The notes under the pieces were generated by a model. The model was not told the DNA's origin. It ran no database searches and saw only the letters and a program-made list of their open reading frames with translations. The translations under genes and the position numbers were made by a program. A stretch of 64,000 nt of DNA from Kozakia baliensis (GTDB taxonomy: Bacteria > Pseudomonadota > Alphaproteobacteria > Acetobacterales > Acetobacteraceae), in contig NZ_CP014674.1 in the NCBI RefSeq assembly GCF_001787335.1, positions 690,501 to 754,500 on the forward strand, read 5' to 3'. Within the stretch, counting starts at the first letter, position 1, and each line of letters starts with the position of its first letter. This document shows positions 8,618 to 16,957 of this stretch, piece by piece.

Positions 8618-10162
8618 ATGGTCGAAGTTCTTGCGTCAGCGCGCTCCTCGCTAGCTAATCATGAAGTAGGTCGTGGTCTTCAAGTGGCCCCGCCCGGCAC
8701 ACTGGTGATTTTCGGTGGTGGCGGCGATTTGACGAAGCGCCTTCTGATGCCCGCGATCTACAACCTCGATTGCGCAGGCCTTCTGAACGAAGATTTCTCC
8801 ATCATCGTCGTGGATTGGGCGGAAATGACGTCCGAGGGGCTAATCTCTCAGTTCCGTGAAGCCATCGACGATTTCGTCAATAAACGCGGCACGAGCGCCA
8901 CGCTTCTGCGGCACGACATCTGGAATCGGCTGACGCAAAATATTTCCTATCTTCGTGGCTCTTTCGAAGAAGAATCGACCTACGATGAATTGAATGCGCG
9001 AATTGAAGGGCGAAACGCCGTTTTCTATATGGCCGTCGCTGCGCGGTTCTTTGGTTCGATCGTCGATTTCCTTGGAAGCAGCGGTCTGGCGCATGAGTCG
9101 GAAGATGTCTATCGCCGCGTCATCATTGAGAAGCCCTTCGGCTCCGATCTGGAATCGGCCAAGGCGCTGAACGCACGCATGCTGCGCTCGCTCGACGAAA
9201 CCCAGATTTATCGTATCGATCATTATCTCGGCAAAGAAACCGTCCAGAACATCATGGCGCTGCGTTTCTCCAACGGCTTTTTCGAGCCGTTATGGAATCG
9301 CCAGAATATCGACCATGTTCAGATTACCGCGGCGGAAACGGTTGGCGTCGAGAAGCGTGGTCGTTTCTACGAAGGCACGGGCGCGATCCGCGACATGGTG
9401 CCGAATCATCTGATGCAATTGCTCTCCATGACCGCGATGGAAGCGCCGACCTCCTTTGAGGCTAATGCCGTTCGCGACGAAAAGGCCAAGGTGCTGAGCG
9501 CCATTCAGCCGGTCAAGTTGGATGATGTCGTTCGTGGGCAGTACGTCAGCGGGTCTTTCGGAATTGGAGACGAAGCCGAAGCGCTGCGCGGGTATCGCGA
9601 AGAGCCCGATATCGCTCTTGGCAGCCAGACCGAAACTTATGTGGCGATGAAGCTCGGCATCGATAACTGGCGCTGGGCGGGCGTGCCTTTCTATCTCCGC
9701 ACGGGTAAACGTCTGCGCCGCCGCAAAACGGAAATCGCTATTCACTTTAAGCAAGCGCCTTATGCGCTTTTCCGCGATACGCCGGTTGAACAGCTCACGC
9801 CGAACATCATGGTTCTGCACATCCAGCCGACCGAAGGCGTGACGATGCAGTTCTCCGCGAAAGTCCCGGGTCCGGCCGTGCGCCTTGGCGGCGTGCGTAT
9901 GAAGTTCGATTATTCCGAATGGTTCAGCGACGGGCCGAGCACTGGTTATGAGACGCTGATCTATGATTGCCTGATCGGCGACCAGACCTTGTTCCAACGT
10001 GCCGATACGATCGAAGGCGGCTGGCGGATCGTGCAGCCTGCGCTCGACCGTTTGGCGGCGGAACATTCCCCGCTATGCTTCTATCCTGCTGGGCTGGATG
10101 GCCCGCGCGAAGCGGACGAGCTTCTGGCGCGTACGAAGCGGCATTGGCTGCCGTTGTCGTAA
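8618..10162 (+). CDS. zwf: Glucose-6-phosphate 1-dehydrogenase
   Basis: The enzyme oxidises glucose-6-P to 6-phosphogluconolactone with reduction of NAD(P), the first committed step of the oxidative pentose-phosphate pathway. The 514-residue product shows the nucleotide-binding GGGGDLTKRLLMPA, IIEKPFGSDLESAKALN, the substrate/catalytic RIDHYLGKETVQNIMALRF, and FYLRTGKRL. The first glycine-rich motif reads GGGGDLTK rather than the usual GASGDLAK. The ATG at 8618 follows AAAGG; an in-frame ATG at 8537 would add 27 residues without similarity. zwf stands 134 bases after gnd. Confidence 0.95.
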   Translation: MVEVLASARSSLANHEVGRGLQVAPPGTLVIFGGGGDLTKRLLMPAIYNLDCAGLLNEDFSIIVVDWAEMTSEGLISQFREAIDDFVNKRGTSATLLRHDIWNRLTQNISYLRGSFEEESTYDELNARIEGRNAVFYMAVAARFFGSIVDFLGSSGLAHESEDVYRRVIIEKPFGSDLESAKALNARMLRSLDETQIYRIDHYLGKETVQNIMALRFSNGFFEPLWNRQNIDHVQITAAETVGVEKRGRFYEGTGAIRDMVPNHLMQLLSMTAMEAPTSFEANAVRDEKAKVLSAIQPVKLDDVVRGQYVSGSFGIGDEAEALRGYREEPDIALGSQTETYVAMKLGIDNWRWAGVPFYLRTGKRLRRRKTEIAIHFKQAPYALFRDTPVEQLTPNIMVLHIQPTEGVTMQFSAKVPGPAVRLGGVRMKFDYSEWFSDGPSTGYETLIYDCLIGDQTLFQRADTIEGGWRIVQPALDRLAAEHSPLCFYPAGLDGPREADELLARTKRHWLPLS

Positions 10163-10191
10163 ATACGCAGCGAAAGGCAAGGGATACGAGC

Positions 10192-11097
10192 ATGACCATA
10201 GACTTAGACGCTGTTCACGACACGCTTGCGCCAATGGCGAAGACGATTCGCCTTGTCGTGTCCGATATCGACGGCACGCTTGTGGGGCCGGACAAGCAAC
10301 TGTCCCCCGCGACGATTTCGGCGGCGCAGGCACTTCAACGCGCCGGAATAGCGTTATGTCTCGTCAGTTCGCGTTCCGCACCCGGCGTCGCGCCGTTCGT
10401 CTCGGCATTGCATCTGCAAACGCCTTACGCGGCGTTGAATGGCGGCATGGTGCTTTCCGCGAAGGGCGATATCCTTTCCAGCCTGACGCTTTCCGCCTCT
10501 GCCTGTTCAGCGGCGTGCGACATGCTGGACGTGCATCATGTGGATGCGTGGCTGTTCCGTGGCCATGATTGGCTGGTTCGCGATCCGGCGGCGCCGTACG
10601 TGGGGAGAGAACAGCGCGCGGTGAAGCTGACGCCGAAGGTCGTGCCCGATTTCAAGCCCTATTACGATGGCGTCGGAAAGATTATGGGGTCCAGCAGCGA
10701 TTATCCTTTGCTGGAGCGTCTAGAGATCGAAATCGGCGCGATGCTGAAAGGCGAGGCGAGCGTGCATCGTTCGTCGAACTACTATCTCGATATTACGCAC
10801 CGCGACGCCAATAAAGGTTATGCGGCGCGTGCCTTGGCGAAGCAGCTTGGGATCGATATGAGCGAAGTCGCCTGTATCGGCGATATGTCCAACGACGTGC
10901 CGATGTTGAAGATCGCGGGGCTTGGCATTGCCATGGGCAACGCGAGCGAAGAAATACGCGCGCAAGCGCATGTCAGCACCGGGCGTAACGATGCCGATGG
11001 CTGGGCGCAGGCGATGCAGGAATATGTTCTGCCGCGCGCGCCTTCTCCGAACGCATCCTCGCGCGGTGAGACGCAGAATGAGGAGCCGAGTCTATGA
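10192..11097 (+). CDS. Cof-type HAD-IIB phosphatase in the pentose-phosphate operon
   Basis: This is a haloacid-dehalogenase-superfamily phosphatase of about 301 residues. Motif I is SDIDGTLVGPDK (nucleophile Asp and general-acid Asp), followed by LVSSRSAPG (motif II) and CIGDMSNDVPMLKIAGLGIAMGNAS (motifs III/IV). A large type-IIB cap lies between. Family members dephosphorylate small sugar phosphates or nucleotides, but the substrate is not predictable from sequence. It starts 29 bases after zwf (GGCAAGGGA precedes the ATG) and overlaps pgl by ATGA, so it is translated with the pathway enzymes. Its setting suggests clean-up of a pathway side product or a sugar-phosphate phosphatase role, which is inference. 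Confidence 0.88.
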   Translation: MTIDLDAVHDTLAPMAKTIRLVVSDIDGTLVGPDKQLSPATISAAQALQRAGIALCLVSSRSAPGVAPFVSALHLQTPYAALNGGMVLSAKGDILSSLTLSASACSAACDMLDVHHVDAWLFRGHDWLVRDPAAPYVGREQRAVKLTPKVVPDFKPYYDGVGKIMGSSSDYPLLERLEIEIGAMLKGEASVHRSSNYYLDITHRDANKGYAARALAKQLGIDMSEVACIGDMSNDVPMLKIAGLGIAMGNASEEIRAQAHVSTGRNDADGWAQAMQEYVLPRAPSPNASSRGETQNEEPSL

Positions 11098-11834
11098 GCG
11101 GTCACGATGTGAAAACTGCGGAAGTTATCGTGCTGAAGGACGGCGAGGCCGTTGCTCAGCACATGGCGCATTGGTTGCTGGAACAGGCTTTGGCCAAGAA
11201 GGATGGTCCGTTCGTTATTTCGCTTTCGGGTGGCACGACGCCGAAGCGCCTGTTTCAGATTTTGGCTGAACCCGACATCGCCGCGCGCTTTCCTTGGTCC
11301 AACACGCAGATTTTCTACGGCGATGAGCGCTATGTGCCGACGAGCGATCCGGCCAGCAACTACACCATGAGCCGCGAAACCCTGCTCGATCATGTCTCGC
11401 TTCCGCTGGCCAACGTCCATCCGATGCCGACGGACGCCGATCCGGAAACGGATGCGGCGCGCTATCAAAAGGAACTACAGGCGGTTTACGGCGCCAATGA
11501 GTTGCAGCCGGGCAAGCCGTTGTTCGATGTAGTTATGCTGGGCATGGGGCCGGATGGCCATACGGCCTCCTTGTTCCCGCGCCAGCCGGTGCTGAAAGAG
11601 CGCACCAAATGGGTGGCGACCTGCACGCCGGATAATGCACCGCATACGCGCCTGACGCTGACTTACCCCGCGATCCATTCCAGCCGCCATGTCGTTTTCC
11701 TCCTGGAGGGCGCGGGCAAGGCGGAGATGCTGGCGCGGGTACGCAAGGGCGATGATTCCTTGCCGTCCTGTCATATTACGAGCGAGGGTGATGTCACCTT
11801 CCTGATCGATGAAGCCGCCGCACAGGATTTGTGA
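11094..11834 (+). CDS. pgl: 6-phosphogluconolactonase
   Basis: This 246-residue protein of the DevB/NagB type hydrolyses 6-phosphogluconolactone, the product of Zwf, to 6-phosphogluconate. The motifs LSGGTTPKRLFQIL, FYGDERYVPTSDPASNYTM and GMGPDGHTASLFP match the family's phosphate-binding and catalytic segments. The start overlaps the HAD gene stop (ATGA), and its own stop overlaps the rpiA start (GTGA). This ordering places it with its metabolic neighbours zwf and gnd. Confidence 0.95.
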   Translation: MSGHDVKTAEVIVLKDGEAVAQHMAHWLLEQALAKKDGPFVISLSGGTTPKRLFQILAEPDIAARFPWSNTQIFYGDERYVPTSDPASNYTMSRETLLDHVSLPLANVHPMPTDADPETDAARYQKELQAVYGANELQPGKPLFDVVMLGMGPDGHTASLFPRQPVLKERTKWVATCTPDNAPHTRLTLTYPAIHSSRHVVFLLEGAGKAEMLARVRKGDDSLPSCHITSEGDVTFLIDEAAAQDL

Positions 11835-12565
11835 TCATGTTGAAGCCCGAGATGCTCCAGGATAGCGCGATCCAAGATAGAGTCGCGCAACTCAAGCGGG
11901 AAGCCGCGCGCCATGCCGTCACGTATATAGAGGATGGCATGGCTGTCGGTTTGGGAACCGGCAGCACTGCGAAGTTCATGATCGATGCGCTCGGCGAGCG
12001 GGTGGCGAAGGAAGGGCTGCGTATTCGCGGCATCCCGACTTCCGAAGCGAGCGCGGAGCAGGCGAAGGGACTGAACATTCCCATTACCGATTTCGCGGCC
12101 GATCCGTTTCTCGATATCGCCATCGATGGCGCGGACGAGGTTCAACGTGGCTCGCTCTATCTGGTGAAGGGCCTTGGTGGCGCTCTGCTGCGCGAGAAGA
12201 TCGTGGCGGCCTCCGCACGGCGCTTCGTGATTATCGTCGATGAAAGCAAGTTGGTGGACGATCTGGGAACGCATGCTCCGATCCCGGTCGAGATTACGCC
12301 CTGGGGCTGGGAACGTGCCGCCAAGTTGCTGGGCGATACTGGTGCGCATGCCTGCAAGCCGCGCATGAAGCGCGATGGCAACCTGTTCATCACCGATAAT
12401 GGCAACATGATTTTGGATTGTCATTATCCTTCCATCGACGATCCGCGTGGTCTGTCGCAGTCGATCATCGACATTACCGGGGTGGTGGATCACGGTTTGT
12501 TTTTGGGAATGACCTCAGAAGTGCTGGTAGCTGGGCTGCACGGCATTGATCGGCTTGTACCATGA
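11831..12565 (+). CDS. rpiA: Ribose-5-phosphate isomerase A
   Basis: The enzyme interconverts ribulose-5-P and ribose-5-P. The motifs VGLGTGSTAKFMIDAL, DIAIDGADEVQ and LVKGLGGALLREKIVA are characteristic of RpiA, including the aspartates and the lysine of the active site. The product has 244 residues when started at the GTG that overlaps the pgl stop; an ATG two codons downstream (11837) is an equally possible start. Its stop overlaps gntK by ATGA. Confidence 0.95.
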   Translation: MIMLKPEMLQDSAIQDRVAQLKREAARHAVTYIEDGMAVGLGTGSTAKFMIDALGERVAKEGLRIRGIPTSEASAEQAKGLNIPITDFAADPFLDIAIDGADEVQRGSLYLVKGLGGALLREKIVAASARRFVIIVDESKLVDDLGTHAPIPVEITPWGWERAAKLLGDTGAHACKPRMKRDGNLFITDNGNMILDCHYPSIDDPRGLSQSIIDITGVVDHGLFLGMTSEVLVAGLHGIDRLVP

Positions 12566-13086
12566 GCGATACGTTCGAACCGTTGAAACCACGCCTGTTG
12601 GTGGTCATGGGTGTTTCAGGTTCCGGCAAGACCACGATCGCCCAGGCGTTGTGCCAACGTTACGGGTGGCCGTTCCAAGAGGGCGATGAACTCCATCCCG
12701 CCGCGAACGTCGAGAAAATGCGCAGCGGCATTCCATTGACGGATGAAGATCGCGCGCCATGGCTGCTCAAGTGCCACGATTGGCTGGAATCGCATATCGA
12801 CACCGGGGGCGTTCTGACATGCTCGGCGTTGAAGCGCAGCTATCGCGATCTTCTGCGTAAAGGGCTGAATGTCACGTTCGTTTATCTGCATGCGCCGGAA
12901 AAGCTGATTTCTGACCGCATGGCGCACCGGGTTGGTCATTACATGCCGCCGAGCCTGCTACCCAGTCAGATCGCGACGCTGGAAATTCCCGGCCCGGATG
13001 AACCCGTTATCCGCGTCGATAGCGAAGACGCGCCCGATGTTATGCTGGCTCATATCATCCAGGCGCTACACGCCGAGGAAAAATGA
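12562..13086 (+). CDS. gntK: Gluconokinase
   Basis: This kinase phosphorylates gluconate to 6-phosphogluconate. The 174-residue protein has the P-loop GVSGSGKTT, then EGDELHPAANVEKMRSGIPL with the DxxH and nKmxxGxPLtD pattern of the GntK family, and CSALKRSYRDLLR. It is overlapped on both sides by ATGA junctions. In an acetic acid bacterium, where gluconate is made by periplasmic glucose oxidation, this enzyme brings gluconate into the pentose-phosphate pathway encoded by the same operon. Confidence 0.95.
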   Translation: MSDTFEPLKPRLLVVMGVSGSGKTTIAQALCQRYGWPFQEGDELHPAANVEKMRSGIPLTDEDRAPWLLKCHDWLESHIDTGGVLTCSALKRSYRDLLRKGLNVTFVYLHAPEKLISDRMAHRVGHYMPPSLLPSQIATLEIPGPDEPVIRVDSEDAPDVMLAHIIQALHAEEK

Positions 13087-13553
13087 CGCAGCCCTCTACC
13101 ATCCGCATCTTCGTCGATGCGGATGCCTGCCCGGTGAAAGATGAAATATATCGCGTCGCCGGGCGTTATTCCCTTCCTACTTTTATCGTGTCCAACCAAT
13201 GGCTTCTCGTGCCGCAGACGCCATTGATCGAGCGTGTCGTGGTCGAGCAAGGGCCGGATGTGGCCGATGACTGGATCGCGGAACAGGCCGGTGCGCGGGA
13301 TATCGTCGTGACAAACGATATTCCCCTGGCGGCGCGCTGCATTGCTTCAGGGGCGAGCATATTACGCCCCGATGGCCGCGTGATCGACGAGCACGCCATT
13401 GGCGGCGTCAAAGTCGTGCGCGATCTTATGGATTCGTTGCGCGAAACGGGCGTTGCGACCACCCGGAACCCGCCATTTTCAAAACAATCCCGCAGCGCTT
13501 TTCTTTCGGCGCTGGATACGATGATCGTGCGTTTGAAAAAACGCGCCATTTAG
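13083..13553 (+). CDS. YaiI/YqxD family protein (UPF0178)
   Basis: This 156-residue protein begins IRIFVDADACPVKDEIYRVA, the hallmark of the UPF0178 family, followed by DWIAEQAGARDIVVTNDIPLA. The conserved aspartates resemble a PIN-like nuclease fold, but no activity is established. It is coupled to gntK by an ATGA overlap and is the last gene of the operon. There is no obvious metabolic link to gluconate. Confidence 0.88.
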   Translation: MTQPSTIRIFVDADACPVKDEIYRVAGRYSLPTFIVSNQWLLVPQTPLIERVVVEQGPDVADDWIAEQAGARDIVVTNDIPLAARCIASGASILRPDGRVIDEHAIGGVKVVRDLMDSLRETGVATTRNPPFSKQSRSAFLSALDTMIVRLKKRAI

Positions 13554-13560
13554 GGGCTTG

Positions 13561-13619
13561 TGGGGACGAGAAGGCGATTCGTGCCGGTTTTACCCAAATG
13601 ACTCACAGCCTCGTCCCCA
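13561..13619. repeat. Inverted repeat downstream of the pentose-phosphate operon
   Basis: TGGGGACGAG (13561-13570) and CTCGTCCCCA (13610-13619) are perfect 10-base inverted arms separated by 39 bases, starting 8 bases after the last operon gene. They could form a long-looped hairpin at the 3' end of the transcript or bind a dimeric regulator. No U-run follows. The remainder of the 250-base gap before the transporter shows nothing else definite. Confidence 0.4.
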
Positions 13620-13804
13620 ATTTCATGCCCGCAAACTGGGGATAAACGCGAATATAATCCGCATGGCCTCATCTTGAGACGGTGGGGTCGCTATTTTTCA
13701 TCAAGTGAATTTGAGGCTTCAGGCGCGCGCACATCTTGCGCGAAAGCTTCAGTGGTGCGTTCTAATATATAACAAGAAGGTAATATCCTGGTTAGGAACA
13801 AGCA

Positions 13805-15298
13805 ATGAAGGTCAATGCTATCCTAAAGCATTCTCAGTCCCCGCCCGATATGACGTTAAGCCGCACGGCACCGATCGAGACGGATATTCCCGCACGTCTC
13901 GATCGTCTTCCCTGGTCGCGCTTCCATATGCTTGTTGTCGTGGCGCTTGGGATCACCTGGATTCTGGACGGGCTGGAAGTCACGGTCATCGGCTCCCTAG
14001 GGCCATCGTTACAGCGAAGCGATACGCTGGCGTTGACGGCAGAAGGGGTTGGAGAGGCTTCCTCGGCTTATGTGACGGGCGCGGTTATCGGCGCGCTACT
14101 GTTCGGTTGGTTGACCGATCAAATGGGTCGCAAGCAGATCTTCTTCCTCACGCTCGGTTTGTATGTCATCGGTGTCGGCGCTTCCGCCTGCGCCTGGAGC
14201 CTGGATAGTTTCGCCTTGTTCCGCCTGATCACCGGCTTGGGGATCGGGGGGGAATACGCCGCCATCAATTCCGCCATAGATGAGTTGGTTCCGGCCCGTT
14301 TGCGCGGGCGGGTCGATCTGATGGTGAATGGAACGTTTTGGGCAGGGGCCGCGCTCGGTGCGGTCGGCTCGATCGTCTTGCTGAATAACAGCATCATTCC
14401 CGTATCGATGGCGTGGCGTTTGTCCTTTGCGGTAGGAGCCGCGCTTGGCGTGGTGGTGCTGTTTCTGCGTGCTTTCGTGCCAGAAAGTCCGCGTTGGCTA
14501 ATGACGCATCGGCGCGTGAAAGAAGCAACCGAGATCGTGCAGGAGGTGGAGTCGCATTGCCCAGAACCAGTGGGCGGCTGGAGCGCACCGTTACCGACAG
14601 TCCTCATCTATCCGGCAGGCACGTTCGGTCCTTTCGATATGATACGGTTTATGCTGACGAATTATTTGTCACGCACGATCTATGTTCTCGTTCTGATGAT
14701 TTCGCAGGCCTTTCTCTATAATGCGGTGTTTTTCACCTATGGTCTTGTTCTGACGCATTATCTTTCCGTTTCGAACCAAAATGTCGGTTGGTATATTTTG
14801 CCCTTGGCGCTTGGAAATCTTTGCGGGCCGCTGCTGCTGGCGCGTTGGTTCGATACGATCGGCCGTCGCCGGATGATCGGGACCAGCTACGCGATTGCCG
14901 GTGTGCTGATGCTATTGGTAGCGATGGGCATGCAAGCGCATTTGCTTACAGCGTTCACGCAGACTTTAGGGTGGAGCGTCATCTTTTTCTTCGCGTCCGC
15001 CGCAGCGTCTTCCGCCTATCTGACGGCAAGTGAATTGTTCCCGCTAGAAATGCGCGCTTTCGCGATTGCGGTTTTCTACGCGTTGGGAACGCTCTTCGGT
15101 GGCGCGGCGGCGCCCATGCTGTTCGGTCATTTGATCGGGACCGGCAGCATAGGCATGCTGGTGATGGGTTATGTTTTTGCCGCGGCGTTGATGATTATCG
15201 CCAGCGTGGTTGCCTTCATCATGGGCGTGGATGCGGAGAACAAATCGTTGGAGGAAGTGGCCCCGCCCTTGTCGAGTTTCCGCCCTAAAGACGCTTAG
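13805..15298 (+). CDS. Major facilitator superfamily transporter (sugar-porter-like)
   Basis: This integral inner-membrane protein has 497 residues and about 12 hydrophobic segments. It shows the MFS loop 2-3 motif GWLTDQMGRKQIF, RLITGLGIGGEYAAINSAI, and FVPESPRWL after the sixth segment. PESPRWL is typical of sugar-porter and related organic-compound transporters. Substrate and direction cannot be told. AGGA lies 9 bases before the ATG. It is transcribed separately from the upstream operon, although a sugar or sugar-acid substrate would fit the setting. It converges on the Hsp70-like gene, with stops overlapping. Confidence 0.88.
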   Translation: MKVNAILKHSQSPPDMTLSRTAPIETDIPARLDRLPWSRFHMLVVVALGITWILDGLEVTVIGSLGPSLQRSDTLALTAEGVGEASSAYVTGAVIGALLFGWLTDQMGRKQIFFLTLGLYVIGVGASACAWSLDSFALFRLITGLGIGGEYAAINSAIDELVPARLRGRVDLMVNGTFWAGAALGAVGSIVLLNNSIIPVSMAWRLSFAVGAALGVVVLFLRAFVPESPRWLMTHRRVKEATEIVQEVESHCPEPVGGWSAPLPTVLIYPAGTFGPFDMIRFMLTNYLSRTIYVLVLMISQAFLYNAVFFTYGLVLTHYLSVSNQNVGWYILPLALGNLCGPLLLARWFDTIGRRRMIGTSYAIAGVLMLLVAMGMQAHLLTAFTQTLGWSVIFFFASAAASSAYLTASELFPLEMRAFAIAVFYALGTLFGGAAAPMLFGHLIGTGSIGMLVMGYVFAAALMIIASVVAFIMGVDAENKSLEEVAPPLSSFRPKDA

Positions 15299-16572
15299 GC
15301 CGCATCCATAAGCGCCAGGCCTTCGGCGACGGAAACGAATTCGCCGCCGGAGTCGATTTTCTCCGCGCCAAAGCGTTGCGCGAAACGTTGACGCAACGCC
15401 GGAACGAAGGACGTGCCGCCGGTGAGGAACACGCGATCGATTTGATCCGCCCTTAGCCCGGCGCGCTCCAACGCGCTTTGGGCGGCTTCATCGAAGCGAT
15501 CGAGATCCGGCGCGATCCAGCGTTCGAAATCCGAACGCGCAATCGGTGCTTCGATATGAAAATCCCGATGGCGGAAATTGAGAAATGTTCGATCCAATGA
15601 GGAAAGCGCGACCTTGGCGGCACTGACCGCCCGGTAGAGCGCTTGCGCTTGTTGATCCTCGATCAAGCGAATGAGTTGACGCAACCGTTCGGGGTTGGTG
15701 GCGGTGCGGGCGACATCGGCGATGGCGCGCAGGATTTGCGGGGTGCGCATCAAGGAGAGGCGATGCCAGCGGGCGAGATCGGCATACCATTCGGCAGGAA
15801 CGGGAAGCGGCGTGCCACCCATGATGCGGTAGGTTTCATCGCGCCCCAATAACGGTGCGACGACGTTCATCACGATACGATAATCGAGTTGGTCCCCAGC
15901 GATGCCGACGCCGGAATAGCCGAGCGGTGTCGTCCGGCGTTTCGCATCCGGATCGAAACGCAGAATCGAGAAATCGCTTGTGCCGCCGCCGAAATCTCCG
16001 ACGAAAATGGTCGCCGGGCGGTCGAGTTGCTTGGCAAAGCGCCAGCCTGCGGCTTCCGGTTCCAACCCGACATTCAGCTTGTTGAAACCGGCCTGCGCGA
16101 AGCTGTCTCGCAGGCGCTGTTCGCCGAAGGCATCGTCGGCTCGTTCTCCGGCAAATCGTACGGGACGGCCGACTGTCACCTGGATGGAGCCGGGGTCGAT
16201 ATCCAGCTTTTGCGCCAGTTCCTTCAGGAAGCGGGCAATCAGTTCTTCCAGCGTATAGCGCTGTCCTAACCATTGCGTTTCCCGAAAGGAGGATTGGGCG
16301 AGGTAGGATTTCATCGACAAGATCAGACGGCTCTCGGCGGGATCGTCGAGATAGGCGTCGATCGCGTCCGGGCCGATGGCTTCCATGATCTTGCGCCGCC
16401 CGCCTTCCTGCTCGGACCATAAACAAAGCAGCGTGCGGCAGGTATCGCTGGACGGATGATCGGCGAAGGTGAAGCGTAGGGTCTGCGTTTCGCCATTGGG
16501 AAGCGCGAGAACGACCACGCTATTGGTCGTGCCGAAATCGATCCCGACTCTCGGCCTGGTTTCAGCCGTCAT
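15295..16572 (-). CDS. Hsp70-family ATPase without substrate-binding domain (YegD-like)
   Basis: The protein has 425 residues. GIDFGTTNSVVVLALPNG (phosphate 1), VGDFGGGTSDFSILRF (phosphate 2) and VFLTGGTSFVPALRQRF (adenosine motif) define the actin/Hsp70 ATPase fold. It ends soon after the ATPase domain, so the beta-sandwich peptide-binding domain and lid of DnaK are missing. This matches the YegD-type DnaK relatives, whose function is poorly known. It is the last gene of a minus-strand run and overlaps the VOC gene start by 4 bases. Confidence 0.88.
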   Translation of the reverse strand: MTAETRPRVGIDFGTTNSVVVLALPNGETQTLRFTFADHPSSDTCRTLLCLWSEQEGGRRKIMEAIGPDAIDAYLDDPAESRLILSMKSYLAQSSFRETQWLGQRYTLEELIARFLKELAQKLDIDPGSIQVTVGRPVRFAGERADDAFGEQRLRDSFAQAGFNKLNVGLEPEAAGWRFAKQLDRPATIFVGDFGGGTSDFSILRFDPDAKRRTTPLGYSGVGIAGDQLDYRIVMNVVAPLLGRDETYRIMGGTPLPVPAEWYADLARWHRLSLMRTPQILRAIADVARTATNPERLRQLIRLIEDQQAQALYRAVSAAKVALSSLDRTFLNFRHRDFHIEAPIARSDFERWIAPDLDRFDEAAQSALERAGLRADQIDRVFLTGGTSFVPALRQRFAQRFGAEKIDSGGEFVSVAEGLALMDAA

Positions 16573-16949
16573 GTTTGATAAATTTCCAGCGGCAACCCAT
16601 CGGGGTCGGCGAAAAAGGTAAATTGCTTACCCGTGTAAGGATCGGTGCGGATGGCCTCGCATTCCACGCCACGCTCGGTGAGGCGCTCCACGGCGTTGAG
16701 CACGCTGCCAACCTTGAAAGACAAATGACGCAACCCGACGGCTTCCGGATGCGTCGGACGGGCGGGCGGTTCGGGAAACGAGAAAAGTTCGATCTGCGTA
16801 TCGCCGACGGCAAGATCGCACTTCCAGGACTGACGCTGCGCGCGCCAGACTTCGCGAATGATCTTCAGACCGAGAATTTCGGTATAGAAGTGGCGCGAGC
16901 GCTGATAATCCGAAGCGATGATGGCGACGTGATGAATGTCGTCGAACAT
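16569..16949 (-). CDS. VOC-superfamily protein (YaeR/glyoxalase-like)
   Basis: This 126-residue protein contains a single vicinal-oxygen-chelate domain (paired beta-alpha-beta-beta-beta modules): HHVAIIASDYQRSRHFYTEIL, IELFSFPEP, GLRHLSFKV and FFADPDGLPLEIYQ. The metal-ligand positions (His near the N-terminus, Glu in IELF, His in LRHLSF, Glu in LEIY) are present. It resembles the YaeR group, for which no substrate is established. It overlaps the Hsp70-like gene by 4 bases and lies 8 bases after the methyltransferase gene. Confidence 0.85.
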   Translation of the reverse strand: MFDDIHHVAIIASDYQRSRHFYTEILGLKIIREVWRAQRQSWKCDLAVGDTQIELFSFPEPPARPTHPEAVGLRHLSFKVGSVLNAVERLTERGVECEAIRTDPYTGKQFTFFADPDGLPLEIYQT

Positions 16950-16957
16950 CAGAAGTC

